Source of the DNA: JBBQXK01 sp052387255
GTDB lineage: Bacteria; Pseudomonadota; Alphaproteobacteria; Rhodobacterales; Rhodobacteraceae
Direction of reading: 5' to 3'
DNA length: 64,000 nucleotides
Assembly: GCA_052387255.1 (NCBI GenBank)
Contig: JBQTJI010000024.1
Span: 62,001 to 126,000 of the forward strand
A program made the translations under genes and the position numbers. The number at the start of each line of letters is the position of its first letter. The first letter of the stretch is position 1. The notes beneath the pieces were generated by a model. It was not told the DNA's origin and searched no databases. It was given only the letters and a program-made list of their open reading frames with translations. This document shows, in pieces, positions 40,960 to 48,821 of this stretch.

Positions 40960-41985
40960 CTACTCGGCCGACAGCATCGCAAAGGCGCGCTCGATGGGCA
41001 TCAGCACCAGCATGCGCCCGCCGTCCTTGACCGTGCCCGCCGCATCCCCCGCCGCGCGGCCCGTGCCAAAGAAGATGTCGGCGCGCTGCGCCCCCTTGAT
41101 CGCGCCCCCGGTATCCTGCGCCACCATCAGGCGGCGCAAGGGATCGCGGCCCGCCTTCTCGATCCAGACCGGCGCGCCCAGGGGGTAGAAGGCCGGATCG
41201 ACGGCCACGCTGCGCATGCCCGTGATCGACCGGCCCATGGCCCCGATGGGGCCCTTGTCGGCGGGCAGCGTGTCAAGCTTGCGGAAAAAGATGTAGGACG
41301 GGTTGGTGTCCAGCAAATCCGCCCCCGCCGCCGGATTGCGCCGCGCCCAGGACTTGATTTCCTGCGCCGACAACTGGTCGAAGGTATGCGTGCCGCGCCG
41401 GATCAGTTCCTGCCCGATGCTGCGGTAGGCATGCCCGTTCCGCCCGCCGTAGCCCACCCGCATGACCCGGCCATCGGGCAGCACGATCCGCCCCGACCCC
41501 TGCACCTGCAGGAAATAGACCTCGACCGGATCGTCCAGCCAGGCAATCTCCAGCCCCCTTCCGCGCAGCGCGCCATTCTCGATCTGCGCGCGGGACAGGA
41601 ACTGCACCCCGTCGCGCAGTTCGGGCGGGCGGCGGTAGATCGGCCAGGCAAAACGCGGGGTGCGGGTCAGCGACCCCTGCAACTCGGGCTCATAGTACCC
41701 GGTGAACAGCGCCGGGGGCGTGCCGACCAGCACCGGCTTGAACAGCAGTTCGAAAAACCCCCGCGCCGCGTCCGGGGTGTCGCCCGCATCGGCGGCCAGG
41801 CGGCACAGCGGTTGCCACTCGGGGCCATCCAGAAGCGAGCAGGTGTCACGGAACACGGACAACGCTGCCTGGTGATCATCCTGATGCCAGCCGTCCAGCG
41901 CGTCGAATTCGACGATCTGTGCCTGCGCACCGGTCACCGTCGCCACCAGGGCCAGCACGGCGACAAGGGCGCGCACGGCACGCAT
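40960..41985 (-). CDS. mltA: Membrane-bound lytic murein transglycosylase A
   Basis: Cleaves the MurNAc-GlcNAc bond of peptidoglycan with formation of 1,6-anhydroMurNAc, in the periplasm. 341 residues with a signal peptide ending GAQA and no lipobox. MltA domain segments: LFTGYYEPELQGSL near residue 95, VYFLQVQGSGRIVLPDG, and the 3D domain AQDTGGAIKGAQRADIFFG near residue 290, which holds the catalytic aspartate. The ATG at 41985 abuts the Tim44-like stop (TGATG); a GTG one codon upstream is an alternative. Confidence 0.93.
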   Translation of the reverse strand: MRAVRALVAVLALVATVTGAQAQIVEFDALDGWHQDDHQAALSVFRDTCSLLDGPEWQPLCRLAADAGDTPDAARGFFELLFKPVLVGTPPALFTGYYEPELQGSLTRTPRFAWPIYRRPPELRDGVQFLSRAQIENGALRGRGLEIAWLDDPVEVYFLQVQGSGRIVLPDGRVMRVGYGGRNGHAYRSIGQELIRRGTHTFDQLSAQEIKSWARRNPAAGADLLDTNPSYIFFRKLDTLPADKGPIGAMGRSITGMRSVAVDPAFYPLGAPVWIEKAGRDPLRRLMVAQDTGGAIKGAQRADIFFGTGRAAGDAAGTVKDGGRMLVLMPIERAFAMLSAE

Positions 41986-42647
41986 CACTCTCCGGTCGCG
42001 ACCAGAAGCCAGTTGGGATCGTCCGCGCCCATCTTGCGGGCAAAGGTCCAGACGTCGCGCTGTTTCTTGGGGGTGGTCGCGTTGCCTTCGACGATCTCGC
42101 CATTGCGGTTGCGGATGGCCGAGGTCAGCTCGCCCAGGAACCGCACCGTCACCTCGCCCTCGCGCGTGTCGCGGTCGAATGTGGCGTCGGTCAGCCCCAT
42201 CTCGCGGATGCCCAGAAAGTTTGCCTCGACCGTCAGCCCCTCGGCCTCGCGCGCCTGCACGGCGGCGGCGAAACTGTCATAGACCTCGGGCCCGAGGAAC
42301 GGCTTGATCGGGGCCAGGTCGCCGCGTTCATAGGCCATCACGATCATTTCATAGGCCCCGCGCGCACCCTGCAGGAAGGTGTTCACCGAAAACCCCGGTT
42401 CGGCCATCTTCATCGACGCCAGCGCCTTGGCCGCCGCGCTGCCATCGGGGACGTGGTCGGTGATGTCGCGGTCGGGTCCGCCCTCGATCACCTCGAAGTC
42501 GCGCTTGGTCATCTTGGGGCGCGCCTCGTCGGGCGGAAGGGCAGGCTTTTCAAAGCCTTCGCGTGTGCCGAGCACGTTGCGCAGCTTGATGATCAGGAAC
42601 ACCGCGATCCCGGCAAGCACCAGAAGCTGGATCAGGGAAGAGTTCAT
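41985..42647 (-). CDS. Tim44-like (TimA) membrane-anchored protein
   Basis: A 220-residue protein with one N-terminal membrane helix (SLIQLLVLAGIAVFLIIKL) and a cytoplasmic Tim44-like domain from about residue 80 (GSAAAKALASMKMAEPGFSVNTFLQGARGAYEMIVMAYERGD, then WTFARKMGADDPNWLLVATG at the end). Bacterial relatives of mitochondrial Tim44 are thought to act at the membrane in protein traffic. The ATG at 42647 has GAGG six bases upstream. The position next to secB/fxsA is the usual alphaproteobacterial order. Confidence 0.88.
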   Translation of the reverse strand: MNSSLIQLLVLAGIAVFLIIKLRNVLGTREGFEKPALPPDEARPKMTKRDFEVIEGGPDRDITDHVPDGSAAAKALASMKMAEPGFSVNTFLQGARGAYEMIVMAYERGDLAPIKPFLGPEVYDSFAAAVQAREAEGLTVEANFLGIREMGLTDATFDRDTREGEVTVRFLGELTSAIRNRNGEIVEGNATTPKKQRDVWTFARKMGADDPNWLLVATGE

Positions 42648-42784
42648 CGGCATCCTCGGTCGGGCAGCCCGCCGCAGCACGGTGGCGCGGCGCTGGCGGG
42701 GGTTGGGGGTCGGGCGTCGATCCCCTATGTAGGTGACGGCGGGGGCCAAGTCCACCGCACCCATGATGACCGGAAGGAATGCCC

Positions 42785-43246
42785 ATGGCGCGGGCGCTGT
42801 TCATTGCCTTTGGCCTGATCCCGCTGATCGAGATCGCTCTGTTCGTGATCGTCGGGCGCTGGATCGGGGTCTGGGCCACGCTGGGGCTGGTGGTGCTGGC
42901 GGCGGTGGCGGGGTCGGCGATCCTGCGCCGCCGGGGGCTGGCCGCCGCGCAGGGCCTGCGGCGGTTCACCGGCGTGCAGCCCATTGCGGAAGAGGCGCTG
43001 ATCGCCGTGGCGGCGGTGCTGCTGATCCTGCCGGGGTTCCTGACCGACATCGTGGCGCTGGCGCTGCTGACCCCGCCCATCCGGCGCGCCCTCATTGCCG
43101 CCGTGGCAGCGCGTGTGACCATGCAGGGCGCAGGTTTCGGAGCGCGTCCCGCTGATCAGGTGATCGACGGAGAGTTCATCGACCTCGACCCGCCCGTCCA
43201 GCAACCGCACCCGCCCGCAGGCCAATCGGGCTGGACGCGGCATTGA
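42785..43246 (+). CDS. fxsA: FxsA-family membrane protein
   Basis: A 153-residue cytoplasmic-membrane protein with three or four hydrophobic segments: LFIAFGLIPLIEIALFVIVG, TLGLVVLAAVAGSAILR and EALIAVAAVLLILPGFLTDIVALALL. PLIEIALF and PGFLTD are FxsA signatures. The family is conserved but of uncertain function (the E. coli protein suppresses F-plasmid exclusion of phage T7). The ATG at 42785 has AAGGA six bases upstream; an ATG two codons earlier is possible. Divergent from the Tim44-like gene. Confidence 0.9.
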   Translation: MARALFIAFGLIPLIEIALFVIVGRWIGVWATLGLVVLAAVAGSAILRRRGLAAAQGLRRFTGVQPIAEEALIAVAAVLLILPGFLTDIVALALLTPPIRRALIAAVAARVTMQGAGFGARPADQVIDGEFIDLDPPVQQPHPPAGQSGWTRH

Positions 43247-43306
43247 GCGGCCCCGGCCTTCCTGCTAGAGAGGCGCGCAAATGCCAATCGCAGGGGTGAC
43301 ACGGCC

Positions 43307-43816
43307 ATGACAGACGACAACGCAGGCATGAACGGCGGCGCAGCCGTGCCGCAGCCGCAGATCAAGATGCAGGTCCTGGGCCAGTTCATCCGCGACCTGT
43401 CGTTCGAGAACGCCGTGGCGCAGCGCGGGCTGCAGGGCGGCGAGGTGACCCCCGATACCACGGTCGTGGTCAGCCTGGACGCACGCAAGCGGTCGGTCGA
43501 GCACCAGTACGAGGTGATCACCAAGTTCAAGATCACCTCCAAGAACAAGGCCAACGGCGACACCTTGTTCCTGGTCGAACTGGACTACGGCGGCATCTTC
43601 CATGTCGAGAACGTGGCAGAGGAACAGCTTCACCCGTTCCTGCTGATCGAATGCCCGCGCCTGCTGTTTCCCTTCGTGCGCCGCATCGTGTCGGACGTGA
43701 CGCGCGACGGCGGGTTCCCGGCGCTGAACATCGACACGGTCGATTTCCTGGGCCTGTACCGCCAGGAACTGCAACGCCGGATGGAAGCGCAGAAGGCCGC
43801 CGCGACGGTTTCCTGA
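43307..43816 (+). CDS. secB: Protein-export chaperone SecB
   Basis: A homotetrameric cytoplasmic chaperone that keeps precursors unfolded and passes them to SecA. 169 residues, normal length. Family segments: QVLGQFIRDLSFENA near residue 23, HQYEVITKFKITSK, LVELDYGGIFHVENV, and LLIECPRLLFPFVRRIVSDVTRDGGFPALNIDTVDFLGLY. It follows fxsA and converges on dnaQ with only 4 bases between stops. Confidence 0.96.
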   Translation: MTDDNAGMNGGAAVPQPQIKMQVLGQFIRDLSFENAVAQRGLQGGEVTPDTTVVVSLDARKRSVEHQYEVITKFKITSKNKANGDTLFLVELDYGGIFHVENVAEEQLHPFLLIECPRLLFPFVRRIVSDVTRDGGFPALNIDTVDFLGLYRQELQRRMEAQKAAATVS

Positions 43817-43820
43817 ACCC

Positions 43821-44510
43821 TCAGCGCTTCAGCCAGATCGCGCCTTCGCCCATCTTCGCGACAAAGGCCGCATGCGCCGCCGCTTCCTCATCGGTGATCC
43901 GGGGAGGCAGCGGGGCGGGGCGGCCTGTGGGTCGGGCAGCCGCACCATCGGCCCGCGTGCTGTCGCCGCGCGGCCCCTCGGCCAGCATCAGCCCCGGCTG
44001 CCGCCCGCCGATCAGCTCCAGATAGACCTCGGCCAAAAGCTCGCAGTCCAAGAGCGCGCCGTGCTTGACCCGGTTCGAGTTGTCCACGCCGAAGCGGCGG
44101 CACAGGGCGTCCAGTGACGCCGGCGCACCGGGAAACTTCTGCCGCGCGATCATCAGGGTATCCAGCGCGCGGGCGTCGGGCAGGGGTGGTTTGCCTGCCG
44201 CCTTCAGTTCCGCGTTCAGGAATTTCATGTCGAAGGAGGCGTTGTGGATCACCAGTCGCGCATCGCCGATAAAGTCCAGGAACGCCTGCGCGCGGTCGCC
44301 GAACAGCGGTTTGTCGCGCAGGAAATCGTCGCCCAGGCCATGCACCTCGAACGCCTCGGGCGGCATGGGGCGTTCGGGGTTCAGGTACTGGTGATAGGTC
44401 CGGCCCGTCGGCAGGTGGTTTTCCAGTTCGATGGCCCCGATCTCGACAATCCGGTGGCCGTCGGACGGTTCGAACCCGGTCGTCTCGGTATCCAGCACGA
44501 TCTCACGCAT
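43821..44510 (-). CDS. dnaQ: DNA polymerase III epsilon subunit (proofreading exonuclease)
   Basis: A DEDDh 3'-5' exonuclease of 229 residues. Exo I is VLDTETTGFEP near residue 4, Exo II is HNASFDMKFLNAEL near residue 90, and Exo III is RVKHGALLDCELLAEVY near residue 145. The C-terminal 50 residues are a Pro/Ala-rich linker plus a short tail that contacts the alpha subunit. The ATG at 44510 overlaps coaE by 8 bases. Last gene of maf-aroE-coaE-dnaQ. Confidence 0.95.
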   Translation of the reverse strand: MREIVLDTETTGFEPSDGHRIVEIGAIELENHLPTGRTYHQYLNPERPMPPEAFEVHGLGDDFLRDKPLFGDRAQAFLDFIGDARLVIHNASFDMKFLNAELKAAGKPPLPDARALDTLMIARQKFPGAPASLDALCRRFGVDNSNRVKHGALLDCELLAEVYLELIGGRQPGLMLAEGPRGDSTRADGAAARPTGRPAPLPPRITDEEAAAHAAFVAKMGEGAIWLKR

Positions 44511-45081
44511 GGCGGCCTCTGATATGGGCGACAAGGGCCGCCACGCAGGCGCGGGCGGCATCCAGGCCAAGGGTCTCGATGATATGTGTGGCGCGGGCGC
44601 GCTTGTCGCGGTCGGGCATCTGGCGCGACAGGATGGTCGCGAACATCGCCTCGGTCATCCCCGGCCGCGCCATCACGCGGGCCCGCTGCACGTCCGGCGG
44701 GGCGGTGACCAGCAGCGTCGCGTCCATCTGCGCCTCGGTCTCCTTCTCGAACAGCAAGGGGATGTCGAAAACCGCGATATCAGAATCGGGGGCAAAGGTT
44801 TCGCGGTCGGCGGCGACCAGCGGATGGACGATGCCCTCGATCCGGGGCAGCGCGCCCGGATCGGCGGCGATGATGGCCTTCAGCACGTTGCGGTCGATCC
44901 CGCCATCCCGCAGTGCCTCGGGCCAGACTGCCGCCAGCGGCGCCACCGCCCCGCCCCCTGGCGCATACAGCCGATGCACGGCGGTATCGGCATCCCAGAC
45001 CGGCACGCCATGGTCGGCAAGAAACCCGGCGGTCGTCGATTTCCCCATGCCGATGGACCCGGTCAGCCCCAGCCGGAACAC
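44503..45081 (-). CDS. coaE: Dephospho-CoA kinase
   Basis: Phosphorylates dephospho-CoA at the 3' hydroxyl, the last step of coenzyme A synthesis. 192 residues with the P-loop GLTGSIGMGKSTT at residues 5-17, and the family segments VWDADTAVHRLY and FDIPLLFEK. The start codon is GTG. It lies 5 bases after aroE and overlaps dnaQ by 8 bases. Confidence 0.95.
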   Translation of the reverse strand: MFRLGLTGSIGMGKSTTAGFLADHGVPVWDADTAVHRLYAPGGGAVAPLAAVWPEALRDGGIDRNVLKAIIAADPGALPRIEGIVHPLVAADRETFAPDSDIAVFDIPLLFEKETEAQMDATLLVTAPPDVQRARVMARPGMTEAMFATILSRQMPDRDKRARATHIIETLGLDAARACVAALVAHIRGRHA

Positions 45082-45086
45082 CTGCC

Positions 45087-45926
45087 TCAGCCCCCCAGCA
45101 CGGCGCGGCGGGTGGCCTCGTCGACCTCGGGGCGCTGGCCGAACCAGCGCTCGAACCCCGGTGCCGCCTGGTGCAGCAGCATCCCCAGCCCATCGACCAC
45201 GGTACAGCCGATCTCCTCGGCCTCGATCAGGAACTGGGTCCGCAGGGGCGTATAGACCAGATCGGTCACCACCGTCCTCGGACCCAGACCATCCAGCGGC
45301 ACGCGCAGATCGGGTTTGCCCACCATGCCCAGCGCCGTAGCGTTCACCACCGTCGCCACCCCTTCCAGCATGTTGCCCGCCTTGACCCAGTCATGCACCA
45401 CCACCTTGGCCCCCAGGTCGGCCCGCAAGCTTTCGGCCCGCTGCTTGGTGCGGTTGGCAATGCGGATCTCGGGCACGCCGGCCTCGATCAGCGCCGCCAC
45501 CGCCGCCCGCGCCGCCCCCCCGGCCCCCAGCACCGCCGCCGGACCGCTGCCCGGCTGCCAGTGCGGTGCGTGCTGGCGCAGGTTGGCGATGAACCCGGTG
45601 CCGTCGGTGTTGTCGGCGTAAACCTTGCCGTCCTTGCGAAACACCAGCGTGTTCGCCGCCCCGATCAACGCCGCCCGGTCGGTGACGATGTCGGCCAGAC
45701 CCAGGACCGTCTCCTTGTGCGGGATCGTCACGTTCGCACCCACGAACCCGAGCTTCGGCAGCATCCGCAGCGCCTCGGCCAGGTCGGCCTGGGCCACGTC
45801 CATCGGGACATAGTGGCCCTTGATGCCGTAGCGCCGCAGCCAGTAGCCATGCAGCGTGGGCGAACGGGAATGCGCGACCGGCGAGCCGATGACGCCCGCC
45901 AGCGGAAGACGCGGATGGTCGGTCAT
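45087..45926 (-). CDS. aroE: Shikimate dehydrogenase
   Basis: NADPH-dependent reduction of 3-dehydroshikimate in aromatic amino acid synthesis. 279 residues. SRSPTLHGYWL near residue 20 binds shikimate, GANVTIPHKE near residue 63 holds the catalytic lysine, GAGGAARA near residue 130 is the nucleotide loop, and NATALGM follows. The ATG overlaps the maf stop (ATGA). Confidence 0.95.
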   Translation of the reverse strand: MTDHPRLPLAGVIGSPVAHSRSPTLHGYWLRRYGIKGHYVPMDVAQADLAEALRMLPKLGFVGANVTIPHKETVLGLADIVTDRAALIGAANTLVFRKDGKVYADNTDGTGFIANLRQHAPHWQPGSGPAAVLGAGGAARAAVAALIEAGVPEIRIANRTKQRAESLRADLGAKVVVHDWVKAGNMLEGVATVVNATALGMVGKPDLRVPLDGLGPRTVVTDLVYTPLRTQFLIEAEEIGCTVVDGLGMLLHQAAPGFERWFGQRPEVDEATRRAVLGG

Positions 45927-46522
45927 GTCGGTATGAACCCCCTGTCGCCCAGATACCCCAGAAGGGGCAGGAGCGGAAGGCCAAGCACCGTGAAGTAGTC
46001 CCCCTCGACCCCCGCAAACAGGCGAACACCCTCGGCCTCGAGCAGGTATCCGCCTGCGGAATGGCGCAAGGAGTCCCAGTTGCGGGTGAGGTAGCTGTCC
46101 AGCCATTCGTCGGAAAAGTCGCGCATGGTCAGCCGCGCCTCGGCCAAGTGCCGCCATTGCGGCTGGGCATTGTGATAGACCACGACCGCCGACAACAGGT
46201 GATGCGTCTCGCCCCGCAGCGCCACCAACTGCGCCCGTGCGGCCTCGCGCGTCGGTGACTTGCCCCAGGCCCGGCCGCGGAAATCCAGCACCTGATCACA
46301 GCCGATGACGATGGCCCCCGGTGTCTTTTCGGCGATCTTGCGCGCCTTCATCTCGGCCAGCGTGTCGGCCACGTCGCGGGGCGACGCGCCCTCTGCCTCA
46401 AGCCCGCTGCGGATGGACTCTTCGTCCAGCCGCGCCGATTGCGCCGTGACGGGCAGGCCCGCCGCCCGCAGCAGGCGCAGACGCGTTTCCGAGGACGAGG
46501 CGAGGACGATGGGCGGCGGCAT
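45923..46522 (-). CDS. maf: Maf-family nucleotide pyrophosphatase
   Basis: A 199-residue Maf protein. The N-terminal nucleotide-binding motif is LASSSETRLRLL at residues 7-18, with GCDQVLDFRGRAWGKSP near residue 80 and DEWLDSYLTRNWDSLRHSAGGYLLEAEG near residue 145. Hydrolyses modified or canonical NTPs to NMPs. The ATG at 46522 is chosen by family start; the frame stays open upstream into the candidate origin without Maf sequence. First gene of the leftward origin-proximal operon. Confidence 0.92.
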   Translation of the reverse strand: MPPPIVLASSSETRLRLLRAAGLPVTAQSARLDEESIRSGLEAEGASPRDVADTLAEMKARKIAEKTPGAIVIGCDQVLDFRGRAWGKSPTREAARAQLVALRGETHHLLSAVVVYHNAQPQWRHLAEARLTMRDFSDEWLDSYLTRNWDSLRHSAGGYLLEAEGVRLFAGVEGDYFTVLGLPLLPLLGYLGDRGFIPT

Positions 46523-46966
46523 GTCCGTGTCGGGCTGGGGGCAGGGCGGTGGAAAGTCCGGCTTTGTTCTGGGCGCAATGTCGGGCGGAAACGCCACGCC
46601 GGTGCCGATTGGTGCGGCGGCACCCCCCGTCTTGTCAAGCTCGGCGCGGGCCGCCCCCTGTTTTCCACCTGTTCGCATCTGTCCGCACCCGCAGGGGACA
46701 ACCCGCACGCCGCTTTTCCGGATCAGCTAACCGGCATGTTTCCGAACATTCGGTCATTCTTTCCATGTGATTGAAAATGCACTGAAAATATTCGTGGATC
46801 TGGTTTGGCGAACGATAATTGCGCGCCCTCTGGCACCGATGGACGCTGTTGATAACATGGTGGACGGTTCGAACATTCCAGTTGTCCACCGGCCCTACAA
46901 CCACATCATTCCTTTCTTCATTTTCTCTAAGTAAGTAGGGTCCCGCACGAACCTGCTGGAGGCATC
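46523..46966. other. Candidate chromosomal replication origin (444-base gap)
   Basis: No gene is supported here. Positions 46741-46820 are about 61 percent A+T by my count, against roughly one third around it, and 46905-46935 is also A+T-rich. DnaA-box-like 9-mers: TGTTGATAA at 46847-46855 (one mismatch to the reverse consensus TGTGGATAA), TTGTCCACC at 46882-46890 and TTTTCCACC at 46661-46669 (two mismatches each). Repeats: CGAACATTC at 46743-46751 and 46870-46878, the palindrome CCGAACATTCGG at 46742-46753, and GGTGGAC/GTCCACC pairing 46859-46865 with 46884-46890. Genes diverge from this gap on both sides, and parAB with two parS sites lie within 9 kb, as expected near an alphaproteobacterial origin. 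It also must hold the maf and hemJ promoters. Confidence 0.55.
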
Positions 46967-47416
46967 TTGGAAAACGTTCTTGCCACGGCCTATCCCTGGA
47001 TCAAGTCGCTGCACGTGATGGCGGTGATCGCCTGGATGGCTGGGCTGTTCTACCTGCCCCGCATCTACGTCTACCACGCCGAGCGTGCCAAGGCAGGCGG
47101 CGAGGTGGACAAGGTGTTCCAGGTGATGGAAGCCAAACTGTTGCGCCTCATCATGAACCCGTCGATGATCGTGACCTGGGCCGCCGGGCTGGCGCTGGTG
47201 ATGACCCCCGGCATCGTCGACTGGACATCCTACTGGCCGTGGACCAAGGCGCTTGCCGTGCTGCTGCTGACCTGGTTCCACATGTGGCTTGCGGCGCGGC
47301 GCAAGGATTTTGCGGGCGGGCGGAACATCCTGACAGGTCGCCAGTACCGCCTGTTGAACGAGGTTCCGACCTTGCTGATGGTCGTCATCGTCCTGTCGGT
47401 CATCGTCCGCTTCTAG
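46967..47416 (+). CDS. hemJ: Protoporphyrinogen IX oxidase HemJ
   Basis: A 149-residue, four-helix inner-membrane protein that oxidises protoporphyrinogen IX in heme synthesis. The conserved histidine is His16 in WIKSLHVMAVIAWMAGLFYLPRIYVYH, and a conserved Lys lies in WPWTKAL (about residue 93). It starts at TTG with GGAGG four bases upstream. First gene of the rightward origin-proximal cluster. Confidence 0.92.
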   Translation: MENVLATAYPWIKSLHVMAVIAWMAGLFYLPRIYVYHAERAKAGGEVDKVFQVMEAKLLRLIMNPSMIVTWAAGLALVMTPGIVDWTSYWPWTKALAVLLLTWFHMWLAARRKDFAGGRNILTGRQYRLLNEVPTLLMVVIVLSVIVRF

Positions 47417-47421
47417 GCCGG

Positions 47422-47450
47422 TTGACTTCCGCCGCCGCCTCGCCTAACTC
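47422..47450 (+). promoter_or_regulatory. Predicted sigma-70 promoter of rho
   Basis: TTGACT at 47422-47427, 17-base spacer, TAACTC at 47445-47450, only 6 bases past the hemJ stop. A small hairpin GGGCC-GTCC-GGCCC follows near 47462-47475 in the leader. Rho leaders are often autoregulated, but that is not shown here. Confidence 0.45.
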
Positions 47451-47533
47451 GGGCGCTGCGGGGCCGTCCGGCCCATGCGCCCCCCGTTCCCTCTCCGATC
47501 CTCGCACCCCATGGGTGCCACAGGTGTTTCCCC

Positions 47534-48814
47534 ATGACCGACGAGACCATCCAGCGGCTCAATCTTTCCGAACTCAAGGCCAAGACCCCGGCCGACCTTC
47601 TGGCCATGGCCGAGGAGTGGGAGATCGAGAACGCCCCAAGCATGCGCAAGGGCGAGATGATGTTCTCGATCCTCAAGGAACATGCCGAGGAGGGGTGGGA
47701 GATCGGCGGCGACGGCGTGCTCGAGGTGCTGCAGGACGGCTTCGGATTTCTGCGCAGCCCGTCAGCGAACTATCTGCCCGGTCCCGATGACATCTATGTC
47801 AGCCCCGAGATTCTGCGCGTCTTCTCCCTGCGCACCGGCGACACCATCGAAGGGGTGATCCAGGCCCCGCGCGAGAATGAGCGCTACTTCTGCATGACCA
47901 AGGTCACCCGGATCAATTTCGACGATCCCGAAAAGGCCAAGCACAAGGTCCATTTCGACAACCTGACGCCCCTTTACCCCGACGAACGGCTGAAGATGGA
48001 GGTGGACGATCCGACGCTCAAGGACCGTTCGGCTCGGATCATCGACCTTGTGGCCCCCATCGGCAAAGGCCAGCGCGGCCTGATCGTGGCCCCGCCCCGT
48101 ACCGGCAAGACGGTTCTGCTGCAGAACATCGCCCATTCGGTCGCGACCAACCACCCCGAATGCTATCTGATCGTGCTGCTGATCGACGAACGGCCCGAGG
48201 AAGTCACCGACATGCAGCGGTCGGTGAAGGGCGAGGTGGTGTCGTCAACCTTCGACGAACCGGCAACTCGTCACGTCGCCGTAGCCGAGATGGTCATCGA
48301 AAAGGCCAAGCGCCTGGTCGAGCATAAGCGAGATGTTGTGATCTTGCTTGATTCGATCACAAGACTTGGTAGGGCCTTCAACACCGTTGTCCCGTCGTCG
48401 GGCAAGGTCCTGACCGGCGGCGTCGATGCCAACGCCCTGCAACGCCCCAAGCGGTTCTTCGGTGCCGCCCGCAACATCGAGGAAGGCGGTTCGCTGACCA
48501 TCATCGCGACGGCGCTGATCGACACTGGGTCACGGATGGACGAGGTCATCTTCGAGGAGTTCAAGGGCACCGGCAACAGCGAGATCGTGCTTGACCGCAA
48601 GGTCGCCGACAAGCGCGTCTTCCCGGCGATGGACATCCTGAAATCCGGCACCCGGAAAGAGGACCTCCTGGTCGAAAAGGTCGACCTGTCCAAGACCTAT
48701 GTCCTGCGCCGCATCCTGAACCCGATGGGCACCACCGACGCCATCGAGTTCCTGCTGGGCAAGCTCAAGCAGACCAAATCCAACGCCGACTTCTTCGATT
48801 CGATGAACAGCTAG
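47534..48814 (+). CDS. rho: Transcription termination factor Rho
   Basis: A hexameric RNA helicase that ends transcription. 426 residues. The N-terminal RNA-binding domain has MRKGEMMFSILKEH near residue 37 and DGFGFLRSPSANYLPGPDDIYVS near residue 70. Walker A is APPRTGKTVLLQ near residue 186, Walker B is RDVVILLDSITRLGRAFN near residue 267, and the secondary-channel R-loop region is GTGNSEIVLDR. Full length with no insertion. 8 bases upstream of mnmE. Confidence 0.97.
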   Translation: MTDETIQRLNLSELKAKTPADLLAMAEEWEIENAPSMRKGEMMFSILKEHAEEGWEIGGDGVLEVLQDGFGFLRSPSANYLPGPDDIYVSPEILRVFSLRTGDTIEGVIQAPRENERYFCMTKVTRINFDDPEKAKHKVHFDNLTPLYPDERLKMEVDDPTLKDRSARIIDLVAPIGKGQRGLIVAPPRTGKTVLLQNIAHSVATNHPECYLIVLLIDERPEEVTDMQRSVKGEVVSSTFDEPATRHVAVAEMVIEKAKRLVEHKRDVVILLDSITRLGRAFNTVVPSSGKVLTGGVDANALQRPKRFFGAARNIEEGGSLTIIATALIDTGSRMDEVIFEEFKGTGNSEIVLDRKVADKRVFPAMDILKSGTRKEDLLVEKVDLSKTYVLRRILNPMGTTDAIEFLLGKLKQTKSNADFFDSMNS

Positions 48815-48821
48815 GGCGGCG

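Noticed and set aside
46861..46890. tRNA-like T-arm sequence (GGTTCGAAC) flanked by an inverted repeat
   Set aside because: No acceptor, D or anticodon arm can be formed around it, so it is not a tRNA; I treat it as part of the origin repeats.
46635..46904. 89-residue minus-strand frame in the candidate origin
   Set aside because: No family match, no ribosome site, and codon use unlike neighbours. It lies in the A+T-rich region where chance frames are expected to look unusual.
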